Shown here one piece after another: positions 34,893 to 43,096 of a stretch of 64,000 bases of DNA. Numbering within the stretch: position 1 is the stretch's first letter; each line of letters starts with the position of its first letter. Made by a program: the position numbers and the translations under genes. The DNA comes from an uncultured Cohaesibacter sp. (GTDB lineage Bacteria; Pseudomonadota; Alphaproteobacteria; Rhizobiales; Cohaesibacteraceae), in the NCBI RefSeq assembly GCF_963662805.1, contig NZ_OY759854.1, positions 1 through 64,000 on the forward strand, given 5' to 3'. The notes beneath the pieces are model-generated. The model saw nothing but the letters and a program-made list of their open reading frames with translations. It was not told the DNA's origin and made no database searches.

Positions 34893-36107
34893 GTGGCACT
34901 GACAGATCTTCAAATTCGACAACTTCGCCCCAAAGACAAGGCCTATCAATGCACCGATGGTCTCGGGCTCTATCTTGAAGTTTCCCCGAGTGGAGCGAGG
35001 CTTTGGCGATATAAGTACCGTTTCATGAAGAAGCAAAAACGCCTTTCCCTTGGAAGCTATCCTGATGTGAGCCTTGCTGAAGCACGTGACAAAAGAAATG
35101 AAGCGCGAAAAAGGCTTGATGCCGGTGAGGATCCGCTTGCTGAGCGCAAGCGCGAAAAGCTCATTGCTGCATTCGCAGCCTCAAACACTTTCGGCGATAT
35201 CGGTCGAGAATATATTAAAAAGCAGATTGCAGAAGGAAGGTCGCCCAAAACGATTGAGAAATCCAATTGGCTTATTAGGCAGTTTGCACTGATCGATGAA
35301 CGACCTGTAACTGAACTAAAGCCACTTGATATTCTCGCCGTTCTGAAGCGGCTCGAGGCACACGGAAAATATGAAACGGTTATGCGTTGCCGCTCCTTCG
35401 CCAGTTGTGTTTTTCGCTATGCCGTGGCGACGGGGAGGGCAGAGGAAGATCCTACAGTCGTTCTTCGAGGCGCTTTGATCAGGCCAAAGGTGACGCACTA
35501 TGCGGCTATCATCGAGCCAGACGGCGTTGGCGATCTGCTTCTGGCAATCGATAACTATCCAGGCAATCCCATCTCGCGCATTGCCTTGCAGATAGTCCCA
35601 CACATTATGGCGCGTCCTGGAGAATTCAGAAAGGCGCATTGGTCTGAGTTCGATCTTGATGCGGCTATCTGGAAAATCCCTGCGGAGCGCATGAAAATGC
35701 GGCGTCCTCACCAGACGCCTTTGTCAAAACAGGTCATCGCATATCTCAAACAACTTATGCCGATGACAGGCCCCAAGGGCTTTGTCTTTCCCGCCTACCA
35801 TACGACTAAGCGTCCAATGAGCGAGAATACGGTTAATCAGGCACTTCGACGTATTGGCTATGCACGGGGTGAGGTGACTGCGCACGGATTTAGGACGACG
35901 GCTTCAACGCTTCTTAACGAGAGCGGGCTTTGGAGCCCTGATGCTATAGAACGTTCTCTCGCTCATGAAGATGCAAACAGCATTCGCGGTATCTACAATC
36001 GCGGACGCTACTGGGAAGAGCGCGTCCGAATGCATCAGTGGTGGAGTGACTATCTGGATGAGTTGCGCGATAAGGCAGCAAATAGGTTGTTGACCCGGCG
36101 CCGCTGA
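34893..36107 (+). CDS. P4-type tyrosine-recombinase integrase
   Basis: 404 residues. The N-terminal arm-binding domain (MALTDLQIRQLRPKDKAYQC, LWRYKYRFMKKQKRLSLGSY) is of the DUF4102 type, a SAM-like core-binding domain follows, and the catalytic domain has Arg in MARPGEFRKAHWSEFD, His-x-x-Arg in AHGFRTTASTL, His in LAHEDANSIRG and the Tyr in IYNRGRYWEERVRM. All catalytic residues are present. GTG 34893 is taken as start because GGGAGA precedes it and MALTDLQIR is the family's usual beginning; the long upstream extension runs through the tRNA and is not coding. It integrates and excises an element at tRNA-Phe. Confidence 0.93.
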   Translation: MALTDLQIRQLRPKDKAYQCTDGLGLYLEVSPSGARLWRYKYRFMKKQKRLSLGSYPDVSLAEARDKRNEARKRLDAGEDPLAERKREKLIAAFAASNTFGDIGREYIKKQIAEGRSPKTIEKSNWLIRQFALIDERPVTELKPLDILAVLKRLEAHGKYETVMRCRSFASCVFRYAVATGRAEEDPTVVLRGALIRPKVTHYAAIIEPDGVGDLLLAIDNYPGNPISRIALQIVPHIMARPGEFRKAHWSEFDLDAAIWKIPAERMKMRRPHQTPLSKQVIAYLKQLMPMTGPKGFVFPAYHTTKRPMSENTVNQALRRIGYARGEVTAHGFRTTASTLLNESGLWSPDAIERSLAHEDANSIRGIYNRGRYWEERVRMHQWWSDYLDELRDKAANRLLTRRR

Positions 36108-36129
36108 TTGGTGGTTATCATAAAACCTC

Positions 36130-36345
36130 CTAGCCAGCAGCTTCAGGCTCGGTACCAGCACGCCATCTTGCAGGATTGGCAATCCAACGATTGACCTCTG
36201 ACTCTCGCCATCCTGCGCCATGGATGCTGATCTTGATCTGTGCAGGAAAGGTCCCTTCGGCCATCTTCCGATAGATGGTCGATCGGGACAGGCCCGTTCT
36301 ATCGAGAACGGTCTTAAGGCGAATAATACGATCTGGTTGGTTCAT
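36130..36345 (-). CDS. AlpA-family phage/island regulator
   Basis: 71 residues from ATG 36345. A single MerR-like HTH of the AlpA type is visible: RIIRLKTVLDRTGLSRSTIY, RKMAEGTFPAQIKI, GWRESEVNRWIANPARW. AlpA proteins activate the integrase and excision of P4-like prophages and islands, which fits its convergent place just after the integrase. The ORF is open further upstream, but the domain and its normal length start here. Confidence 0.87.
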   Translation of the reverse strand: MNQPDRIIRLKTVLDRTGLSRSTIYRKMAEGTFPAQIKISIHGAGWRESEVNRWIANPARWRAGTEPEAAG

Positions 36346-36506
36346 GTCTTGCTTGGCTCCGGTTGGTTGTCTCTGACGGCTTCTGAGCCAGAAAGAACCT
36401 GTATGTGCCATTGGGCAAGAGCGCTCCGATATGGGGCGCACTGCAGCGCAAAAAAGGCGGCAAATCGGATCGGCAGTACACTCAGCAGGAAAGGAAAAGA
36501 ATTAGC

Positions 36507-37034
36507 ATGATGCAACATGTGATCTTGTCAGGCTGCTCGGGAGGTGGGAAATCAACACTGCTCAATGAGCTCGCTTGCAGAGGTTTTGAAACAGTGCCTG
36601 AACCGGGAAGAAGAATTATCGCCCTTGAACGAGAAGGAGATGGATCTGCGCTCCCTTGGGTGAATATGGAAGCATTTGCTAGGCGGGCGCTTGAAATGGC
36701 AGCGCGAGACAAGCTTCAAGTCAAGCATGAATCTGAGTGGCAATTCTTTGACCGTAGTCTTATCGACGCTGCCGTGGCTCTAGAGAGCGCATCCGGTGAA
36801 GTGATCGAGAACACACTAGCTGCTTTTCCTCGCTATTATGAGAAGGTCTTCATGACACCGCCATGGTTCGAGATCTATTCGATGGATATGGATCGTGTCC
36901 ATGGCTTTGAAGAAGCTGTAGGTGAATTTGATCGCTTGGTCGTCGCTTATAACAGATTAGGTTATGAGGTTATTCACTTACCTAAGATCTATGTGCAGAG
37001 CAGAGCTGATTTTGTTCTACGCTTGCTCCGCTGA
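36507..37034 (+). CDS. AAA-type ATP-binding protein (predicted kinase-like ATPase)
   Basis: About 175 residues. Walker A is GCSGGGKSTLLNEL near residue 10, then ETVPEPGRRII, and QFFDRSLIDAAVALE, a DR motif typical of the AAA_28/deoxynucleoside-kinase-like group. AGGAAA precedes a double ATG at 36507; the frame is open upstream without a site. It stands alone at the start of the island cargo. Members of this family are uncharacterised; some act as small-molecule kinases. No toxin or partner gene is adjacent. Confidence 0.75.
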   Translation: MMQHVILSGCSGGGKSTLLNELACRGFETVPEPGRRIIALEREGDGSALPWVNMEAFARRALEMAARDKLQVKHESEWQFFDRSLIDAAVALESASGEVIENTLAAFPRYYEKVFMTPPWFEIYSMDMDRVHGFEEAVGEFDRLVVAYNRLGYEVIHLPKIYVQSRADFVLRLLR

Positions 37035-37174
37035 CCAATTCAGTTTTGGGACTGAGCTCATAGCCGCTTTTGAAATCCTTCTCTCCGTTTGGAGAGGTGT
37101 CTTAGTGTGAAACGTTTAAATGGAAAGAATAGTGGGGGCTTGAAGGGGGATGTCTCTACAATTGGTATACTTGT

Positions 37175-38179
37175 TCAGGACGTTTCTCTTGCCAATATCT
37201 CAAAACCGACATCGAATGAATGGCCCCCAGTTTGCTCATTTTGCAACCTTGCCAACAGCATTTGGGCAGATTTTTCTCCCATGCTAATGCAGTCAACCCT
37301 AACAGTTGATAACGCCGGATGAGTGAACATAGCAAAATTTTGGTTGCCGAACCCCATGATAGCGACGTCGTCTGGTATTGACAGGCCACGAGCTAAAACT
37401 TCAAACAGCGCACCGAGTGCTACAACGTCAGAGCTGCAGAAAACGGCAAACGGTGTTTTCTTTTGGTCTAGCAAGTCGGACATGATGGAACGCCCGAGAG
37501 CAACGCTGGGGGAGGGTTCTCTTATAACTGGGGTGACATCAGTTTGACCTCTTGCAGACAGTTCCTTTAGATAAGCTTCGGCTCGAACATGGGCTCTCTG
37601 ATCGCCAGCCGAAGCGAGACTAAAGCTTGTGTACCCTTTGTCGCAAAAATAGGTGGCAACTGATTTCCCGACTTCGGCATGTGAAAAGCCAACTACAAGA
37701 TCTAGTGGCGTTGGCGTGATATCCCAAGATTCGACAATCGGTATCCCTGCCGAATGTAGGCGTCTGCGACAGTCCAAAGTGTGATGAATTCCGGTTAGGA
37801 AAATCGCATCGGGGCGTCTGCTTAAAACGGTTGTTACGATTTTCTCTTCAGCCTCAAGGTCATATCCGGATTCCCCAAGTAATACCTCATACCCATTATC
37901 CTTCAAAACGCGGGAAAAGCTCTGCATTGTCTCAGCATACACGAGGTTTGCCATACTTGGTGTGATGGCTGCGATCAAGCGGCTGCGGTTTGAGGCTAGG
38001 CTGCCTGCAATCAAATTGGGTACATAGCCGGTTTGAGAGATCGCCTGATTGACGCGATCAAGCGTCTTCTGTGGTACTTTGTCTGGTGTGTTCAAGACAC
38101 GGGATACCGTTGACGGGGCTACGCCGGCAAGTTTTGCAACGCTTTCAAGCGTTGCTTTGGTGGATGGTTGACCATTCAT
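37175..38179 (-). CDS. LacI-family repressor of the gar-type operon
   Basis: 334 residues. The HTH (TLESVAKLAGVAPSTVSRVL) is at residues 10-30, with the hinge helix near YVPNLIAGSLASNRS. The periplasmic-binding-like effector domain contains IAAITPSMANLVYAETMQSF, AIFLTGIHH, VGFSHAEVGKSVATYFCDKG, VFCSSDVVALGALFEVLARG and IMGFGNQNFAMFTHPALSTV. The text resembles GntR-type LacI proteins that sense sugar acids. It is divergent from the gar genes, with a 20-bp perfect palindrome between, the obvious operator. Confidence 0.9.
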   Translation of the reverse strand: MNGQPSTKATLESVAKLAGVAPSTVSRVLNTPDKVPQKTLDRVNQAISQTGYVPNLIAGSLASNRSRLIAAITPSMANLVYAETMQSFSRVLKDNGYEVLLGESGYDLEAEEKIVTTVLSRRPDAIFLTGIHHTLDCRRRLHSAGIPIVESWDITPTPLDLVVGFSHAEVGKSVATYFCDKGYTSFSLASAGDQRAHVRAEAYLKELSARGQTDVTPVIREPSPSVALGRSIMSDLLDQKKTPFAVFCSSDVVALGALFEVLARGLSIPDDVAIMGFGNQNFAMFTHPALSTVRVDCISMGEKSAQMLLARLQNEQTGGHSFDVGFEILARETS

Positions 38180-38762
38180 TGAGGCCTCGTTTCAATTCCC
38201 GGTTCTATCACAATATGTCTGCCTGACTGCTTTTGGTCGAGACGGATCAACTGGAGAGGCGTGGTCTCGTTCTTTCCATCTCCGCCAAGTTTTCTACACC
38301 GAGTATAAGAGCTTGGCAACTCTGGCAATCCTGCAGGAGTTTTACCTTTGCCGCACTCTCCCTTTCCTTTCGTTCGGTTCCTTTGATGTGCTTGCAATGA
38401 GCTCAAAAATCGTAGCAAAAATTGAGGTGATTTTATAATCGAAGCGCTTCGATTAGTGGCGTATGTGCGTATAAATTTTCATAATCAATCGAGATAATCA
38501 CTGCGAAAAATATATAAAAACAAATAAAATCAATATTTTAAAATAAATATGATTTACCTGATTCAGGAGAATGGGGATTTTTTGAAAATAGTTGCGCTTC
38601 GATTTATTTAGTGGTAGGTCTTTTGATATTAGGGCAATTGCCGCTACTTTTGTTGCTACGTCGAGCCGGGACTTCTTGTTAAATCGATTGGTTCGGAGAC
38701 GTCAGTGCGATGAAGGGGAAGGCAATGCAAAAGTGGTGACAAGTGACAGGGAGAGAAGTCGT
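38180..38762. promoter_or_regulatory. Divergent regulatory region between the LacI gene and garR
   Basis: About 580 bp, very AT-rich around 38460-38560, with no supported gene. It contains the main LacI palindrome (38436-38455) and a second, imperfect match near 38591-38606 (GTTGCGCTTCGATTTA). The two are about 150 bp apart and could form a repression loop. Confidence 0.55.
38436..38455. promoter_or_regulatory. LacI-family operator, 20-bp perfect palindrome
   Basis: TAATCGAAGCGCTTCGATTA, with the central GAAGCGCTTC typical of LacI/GalR sites (CG at the dyad). It lies 257 bp upstream of the repressor gene start and about 310 bp upstream of the garR start. Confidence 0.8.
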
Positions 38763-39644
38763 ATGACCAAGATCGGTTTTATCGGAACGGGAATTATGGG
38801 AGCTCCGATGGCGGAGCATTTGATTGCTGGGGGGCACGACATCACTGCATTTGACGCGAAGGCTGTTGCGCCATCACTCGTTGCCAAAGGTGTGAAAATT
38901 GCTAAGTCCTCTAAGGAAGTGGCTGAGGCAAATGATGTCATCATCATCATGGTGCCTGATACACCGCATGTAGATGCGGTTCTGTTTGGTGATAACAGTG
39001 TTTCGATGGGCTTGTCGGCGGGCAAAACCGTCATTGACATGAGTTCTATCTCGCCTGTTGCGACTAAGGAATTTGCAAAGAAAATTAATAGTCTGGGATG
39101 TGAGTATGTTGACGCTCCCGTGTCTGGCGGTGAGGTCGGTGCTGTCAACGCAACTCTGACAATTATGTGCGGAGGCTCCGAAAAGGGGTTTGCAGTTGCC
39201 AAGCCTCTGTTTGAGCTGATGGGCAAAAACATTACGCTTGTTGGCGGAAATGGAGATGGCCAAACATGCAAGGTTGCCAATCAGATTGTTGTGGCGCTGA
39301 ACATTGAAGCCGTCGCCGAGGCGCTTCTCTTTGCTTCAAAGGCTGGAGCTGATCCTGCCAAGGTTCGTGATGCTCTCATGGGAGGATTCGCTTCTTCTAA
39401 AATCCTGGAAATCCATGGAAAGCGCATGATTGATCGCGCCTTCGAACCAGGGTTTCGTATAGAGCTGCATCAAAAGGACCTGAATCTTGCGCTTTCCAGT
39501 GCTAGGGCGATGCAAATGAGTCTTCCAAATACCGCGACAGCCCAGGAATTGTTTAATGCCTGCGCGGCCCATGGCGGATCTTCCTGGGATCACTCTGCTT
39601 TGGTTAAAGCACTTGAGCTTATGGCTAGTCATGAAGTTGCCTGA
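38763..39644 (+). CDS. garR: 2-hydroxy-3-oxopropionate (tartronate semialdehyde) reductase
   Basis: About 293 residues of the beta-hydroxyacid dehydrogenase family: the NAD(P) motif IGFIGTGIMGAPMAEHLIAG at the start, VDAPVSGGEVGAVNATLTIM (substrate loop), the catalytic Lys region GQTCKVANQIVVALNIEAVA, and ELHQKDLNLALSSA. It reduces tartronate semialdehyde to D-glycerate. ATG 38763 is chosen; the upstream extension lacks the fold's start. The stop overlaps the next start by one base. Together with the next two genes it forms the lower part of glucarate/galactarate breakdown. Confidence 0.92.
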   Translation: MTKIGFIGTGIMGAPMAEHLIAGGHDITAFDAKAVAPSLVAKGVKIAKSSKEVAEANDVIIIMVPDTPHVDAVLFGDNSVSMGLSAGKTVIDMSSISPVATKEFAKKINSLGCEYVDAPVSGGEVGAVNATLTIMCGGSEKGFAVAKPLFELMGKNITLVGGNGDGQTCKVANQIVVALNIEAVAEALLFASKAGADPAKVRDALMGGFASSKILEIHGKRMIDRAFEPGFRIELHQKDLNLALSSARAMQMSLPNTATAQELFNACAAHGGSSWDHSALVKALELMASHEVA

Positions 39645-40930
39645 TGATTGATCCTCAAACCCTTTTAAGGCAGATGTTCGATGCCGCGGTAGCTTCTGCC
39701 CAGCCTAACATTTGTGTGCCGAAACACATGCCTTCAGAAACCCCTCGCGGACGCTTTGTTGTCATCGGTGCGGGCAAGGCTTCGGCGGCAATGGCTCGCG
39801 CTGTCGAGGAAACCTGGAAAGGTCCGCTCGAAGGGCTTGTTATTACGAGATATGGATATTCTGTCCCGTGCGAAAAGATCGAAATCGTTGAGGCAAACCA
39901 TCCGGTTCCTGACGAAGCTGGTCAAATGGCATCACAGCGTATTCGTGAGCTGGTTTCCGGGTTAACAGCAGATGATTTCGTGCTTTGTCTGATCTCTGGT
40001 GGTGGGTCTTCTCTAATGACCTTGCCAACTGAAGGGCTTTCTCTGGAAGACCTGCAGGCAGTCAATACCGCGCTTCTGAGGTCAGGAGCGACAATCACGG
40101 AAATGAACTGCTTGCGAAGGCATCTGTCGTCGATAAATGGCGGACGTCTTGCTGCTGATTGCCATCCCGCCAAGCTTTTGACTTTGATGATATCGGATGT
40201 ACCGGGTGATGACCCAACCGATATTGCCTCAGGTCCAACCGTTGCGGATCCCACAACACTGGCTGACGCTCAGGGTATCGTTGATCGTTATCAACTGCAG
40301 CTGCCGGATGCTGTTCTTGATGCACTTAAGCTTGCCCAAAATGAAAGCATTAAACCCTCAGATCTGCGGCTTGCCTCATCTGAAGCAAGGATTATTGCTG
40401 CACCTCAAATGGCATTGGAAGCCGCAGCCTCGGTAGCGCTCAAAGCGGGTGTCGTTCCTCACATTCTTGGAGATAGCATAGAGGGGGAAGCTCGAGACCT
40501 GGGAGTGGTGATGAGCGGGATCGTACGGCAGGTGAAGTTCAAGTCCCAACCCTTCGAACAACCTTGCATTCTTTTATCGGGGGGTGAGACCACCGTTACA
40601 ATGCGTGGGCAAGGTCGAGGCGGTCGCAATGTTGAGTTTTTGCTCTCGCTTGTGGTCGCGCTCAATGGTCTCCAGGGGGTGTACGCCGTCGCAGCAGACA
40701 CCGATGGTGTTGATGGCTGTGAGGAGGTTGCTGGGGCCTTTGGCTTGCCAGAAACCTTGGAAAAAGGACGATTTCTTGGACTTTCAGCCATGGCCGAATT
40801 GGAGAACAACAATGCTCACGGCTTCTTTGAAGCAATTGGAGATCAACTGGTCACTGGCCCCACATTGACCAATGTAAATGACTTCAGGGCCATTCTTATT
40901 ACAGACACACGCGACTTGTGTGTGCAATGA
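39644..40930 (+). CDS. ttuD: Glycerate 2-kinase (MOFRL family, TtuD/GckA type)
   Basis: 428 residues. The N-terminal part shows VIGAGKASAAMARAVEE, EANHPVPDEAGQMAS, CLISGGGSSLMTLPTEGLSL and MISDVPGDDPTDIASGPTV. The C-terminal MOFRL domain shows LLSGGETTVTMRGQGRGGRN and AADTDGVDGCEEVAGA. This class phosphorylates D-glycerate to 2-phosphoglycerate; older annotation calls it hydroxypyruvate reductase. It follows garR by overlap, which fits glycerate as the product handed on. The family is distinct from the E. coli GarK fold. Confidence 0.92.
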   Translation: MIDPQTLLRQMFDAAVASAQPNICVPKHMPSETPRGRFVVIGAGKASAAMARAVEETWKGPLEGLVITRYGYSVPCEKIEIVEANHPVPDEAGQMASQRIRELVSGLTADDFVLCLISGGGSSLMTLPTEGLSLEDLQAVNTALLRSGATITEMNCLRRHLSSINGGRLAADCHPAKLLTLMISDVPGDDPTDIASGPTVADPTTLADAQGIVDRYQLQLPDAVLDALKLAQNESIKPSDLRLASSEARIIAAPQMALEAAASVALKAGVVPHILGDSIEGEARDLGVVMSGIVRQVKFKSQPFEQPCILLSGGETTVTMRGQGRGGRNVEFLLSLVVALNGLQGVYAVAADTDGVDGCEEVAGAFGLPETLEKGRFLGLSAMAELENNNAHGFFEAIGDQLVTGPTLTNVNDFRAILITDTRDLCVQ

Positions 40931-40947
40931 ACGGAGGAAATATTGAC

Positions 40948-41715
40948 ATGAACGCGCAGACCCTTCCAAACCAGCTACGCCAGAATCTTCTGGCTCGTAA
41001 ACCTCTGATCGGTTGCTGGTGTGCTCTGGGCAGCCCAATCACAACCGAGGTTATGGGCGTGGCTGGCTTTGACTGGCTTTTATTGGATGCTGAACATGCT
41101 TTAAACGACGTGTTGTCGTTGGTGCCACAGCTTATGGCTCTCAAGGATAGTGTGTCAGCGCCTGTTGTTCGTCCATCCTGGAACGATACGGTCTTGATCA
41201 AAAGGCTTCTTGATGCTGGGTTTTATAACTTTTTGATTCCATTTGTGCAAAATGCAGATGAAGCACGTGCTGCCGTTGCAGCTACTCGCTACCCCCCTGC
41301 GGGGGTTCGTGGTGTATCTGTTGCCCATCGTTCCAACAAATATGGCACTGTGTCGGACTATCAGAAGATCATCAATGATAATATCGGTGTGATCGTTCAA
41401 ATTGAAACTCCGGCTGCTGCTGCTGCTGCCGAAGAGATCGCTGCTGTTGATGGTGTTGATGGCCTGTTCATCGGGCCGTCAGACCTGGCGGCTTCTTGTG
41501 GCTATCTTGGTAATCCGAGCGAACCTTCTGTTCAGGCAATCATTAAACGCGTTTTTGATGCAGCAAAGGCGGCTGGCAAGTCTGCTGGAATCCTGGCTCC
41601 GGTTGAGAGCGACGCCCGAAAATATATGGAACTTGGCGCCAATTTCGTGGCTGTCGGTTCTGATCTTGGTTTGCTTAAAGGAGCAAGTCAGGCTCTTAGG
41701 GGAGCCTATCTCTAA
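40948..41715 (+). CDS. garL: HpcH/HpaI-type class II aldolase, 2-dehydro-3-deoxyglucarate aldolase type
   Basis: About 255 residues: GCWCALGSPITTEVMGVAGF, LLLDAEHALND (catalytic/metal region), VRPSWNDTVLIKRLLDAGFY, PPAGVRGVSVAHRSNKYG, VIVQIETPAAAAA (metal Glu) and GLFIGPSDLAAS (metal Asp). These metal-dependent aldolases cleave 2-dehydro-3-deoxyglucarate to pyruvate and tartronate semialdehyde, the substrate of GarR. GGAGGA precedes ATG 40948. Related family members cleave other 2-oxo acids, so the assignment leans on garR and glycerate kinase next to it. Confidence 0.87.
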   Translation: MNAQTLPNQLRQNLLARKPLIGCWCALGSPITTEVMGVAGFDWLLLDAEHALNDVLSLVPQLMALKDSVSAPVVRPSWNDTVLIKRLLDAGFYNFLIPFVQNADEARAAVAATRYPPAGVRGVSVAHRSNKYGTVSDYQKIINDNIGVIVQIETPAAAAAAEEIAAVDGVDGLFIGPSDLAASCGYLGNPSEPSVQAIIKRVFDAAKAAGKSAGILAPVESDARKYMELGANFVAVGSDLGLLKGASQALRGAYL

Positions 41716-41737
41716 TCTGGTCTCCCAAGACGGATGG

Positions 41738-41771
41738 GGTCGCCTTTGAGTTCATAAACTCAAAGGCGACC
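41738..41771. terminator. Perfect 15-bp hairpin after garL
   Basis: Two 15-base arms, GGTCGCCTTTGAGTT and its exact complement, around a 4-base loop, 23 bases after the garL stop. No T run follows on either side, but the stem is far longer than chance. It probably ends the gar transcript or stabilises its 3' end. Confidence 0.65.
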
Positions 41772-42021
41772 GGAAAAGCAAGGCGTTCTATACGGCTCGC
41801 CTTTGCGAATTCCGACACAGGTTTGTTTCTGCTACCTCACTTCTACGCTTTGTGACGTGGCCTGAATGAAGTATTTGGGGCCTCTCACGTTTGCGTAATC
41901 GGAATTTTGAAGGTGTTGCGAATGCTGTTTCGCAGGCCCAGGGATTTTTGTGCCTAAATTCGCGGGCAGTTGCTCGAAATAGCATTCTGAAGCAACACTT
42001 TAGCAAGTATGGGAAATACTC

Positions 42022-42996
42022 ATGACACATATTCTCGTTGCTGGAAAAATTCATCAAAGCGGCATTGACCTGCTCGATGCAACTTCAGGGATAACTTATG
42101 ATTACGTAACGGATGTCTCGGAAGATAGCTATGCTCCACTGATCGATAAAGCTGATGCTCTGGTCATTAGAACTCAGCCTCTTTCTGCCGCAACGATTGC
42201 ACGCGGGCGGAACCTCAAGTTGGTGTCTCGACATGGTGTTGGGTATGATGCTGTAGATCTGCAAGCCTTGAACGACAGGGGCATTGCTCTGACCATCGTT
42301 GGTGATGTCAATTCAGTATCTGTGGCCGAGCACAGTTTGATGCTGATTATGTCTGCGGCAAAAAGAACCTCACGAGCCAGTAAGTCTATCAAGGAAGGCG
42401 ACTGGAGTTGGCGCAATCAATTGGAGGCAGTTGAGCTGCTTAATAAGCGGTTGTTTATCATTGGATTTGGTCGTATTGGGCAGCATCTGGCTCGGATGGC
42501 GAGCGCATTCGGCATGGAAATCCGCGCGTGTGATCCATTCCTGGAAAAGCAGGGGTGGCCAAAGAATACCGCAGCAGTCCCTTGTGACATGCAATCCGGT
42601 CTTGCTTGGGCTGATATTGTATCGGTTAATGTACCCAGCTCGGGGCGCCCAATCCTCGGAGATTTGGAATTCTCGCAAATGAAGCGTGGTGTTGTTCTAG
42701 TAAACACGGCTCGCGGCGGGGTCGTGGATGAAAAGGCCTTGGTTAAAGCGATCCATACGGGAACCGTGGCAGCTGCAGGCATTGATGTTTTTGAGATGGA
42801 ACCCCCCAAGACAGATAACGAGCTTCTAGGTCTTGATCAGGTGATCCTGTCTCCTCATATTGCCGGGTTGACTGCGGAAGCTGGAGAGCGAACCGCAGTA
42901 AGTGCAGTGCAAAATGTTCTGGACTTTTTCGCTGGGTGTCTAAACCCTAGTGCAATCGTAAACTCGAAACAAATCAATGAGTTAACTCAGTCTTAG
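42022..42996 (+). CDS. D-2-hydroxyacid dehydrogenase, NAD-dependent (hydroxypyruvate reductase / phosphoglycerate dehydrogenase-like)
   Basis: 324 residues. It shows VSRHGVGYDAVDLQALNDRG, VAEHSLMLIMSAAKR, the Rossmann motif IIGFGRIGQHLARMASAFGM near residue 152, NTARGGVVDEKALVKAIHTG with catalytic Arg, DVFEMEPP with Glu, and LSPHIAGLTAEA with the active-site His. It interconverts a 2-oxo acid and a D-2-hydroxy acid. Its place between garL and a tct transporter suggests a hydroxyacid in the same catabolic theme (e.g. hydroxypyruvate/glycerate), but the substrate is open. About 300 bp separate it from garL, so it may have its own promoter. Confidence 0.87.
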   Translation: MTHILVAGKIHQSGIDLLDATSGITYDYVTDVSEDSYAPLIDKADALVIRTQPLSAATIARGRNLKLVSRHGVGYDAVDLQALNDRGIALTIVGDVNSVSVAEHSLMLIMSAAKRTSRASKSIKEGDWSWRNQLEAVELLNKRLFIIGFGRIGQHLARMASAFGMEIRACDPFLEKQGWPKNTAAVPCDMQSGLAWADIVSVNVPSSGRPILGDLEFSQMKRGVVLVNTARGGVVDEKALVKAIHTGTVAAAGIDVFEMEPPKTDNELLGLDQVILSPHIAGLTAEAGERTAVSAVQNVLDFFAGCLNPSAIVNSKQINELTQS

Positions 42997-43096
42997 GGGT
43001 GGATTAAAGTTGTCCATTGTCCTGAGAAGGAATGCATCTGCGGGCCTGTTTTCCTGATTGAGACCGTAGATGCATTTCCGAAATTGAGGGGCAAGC

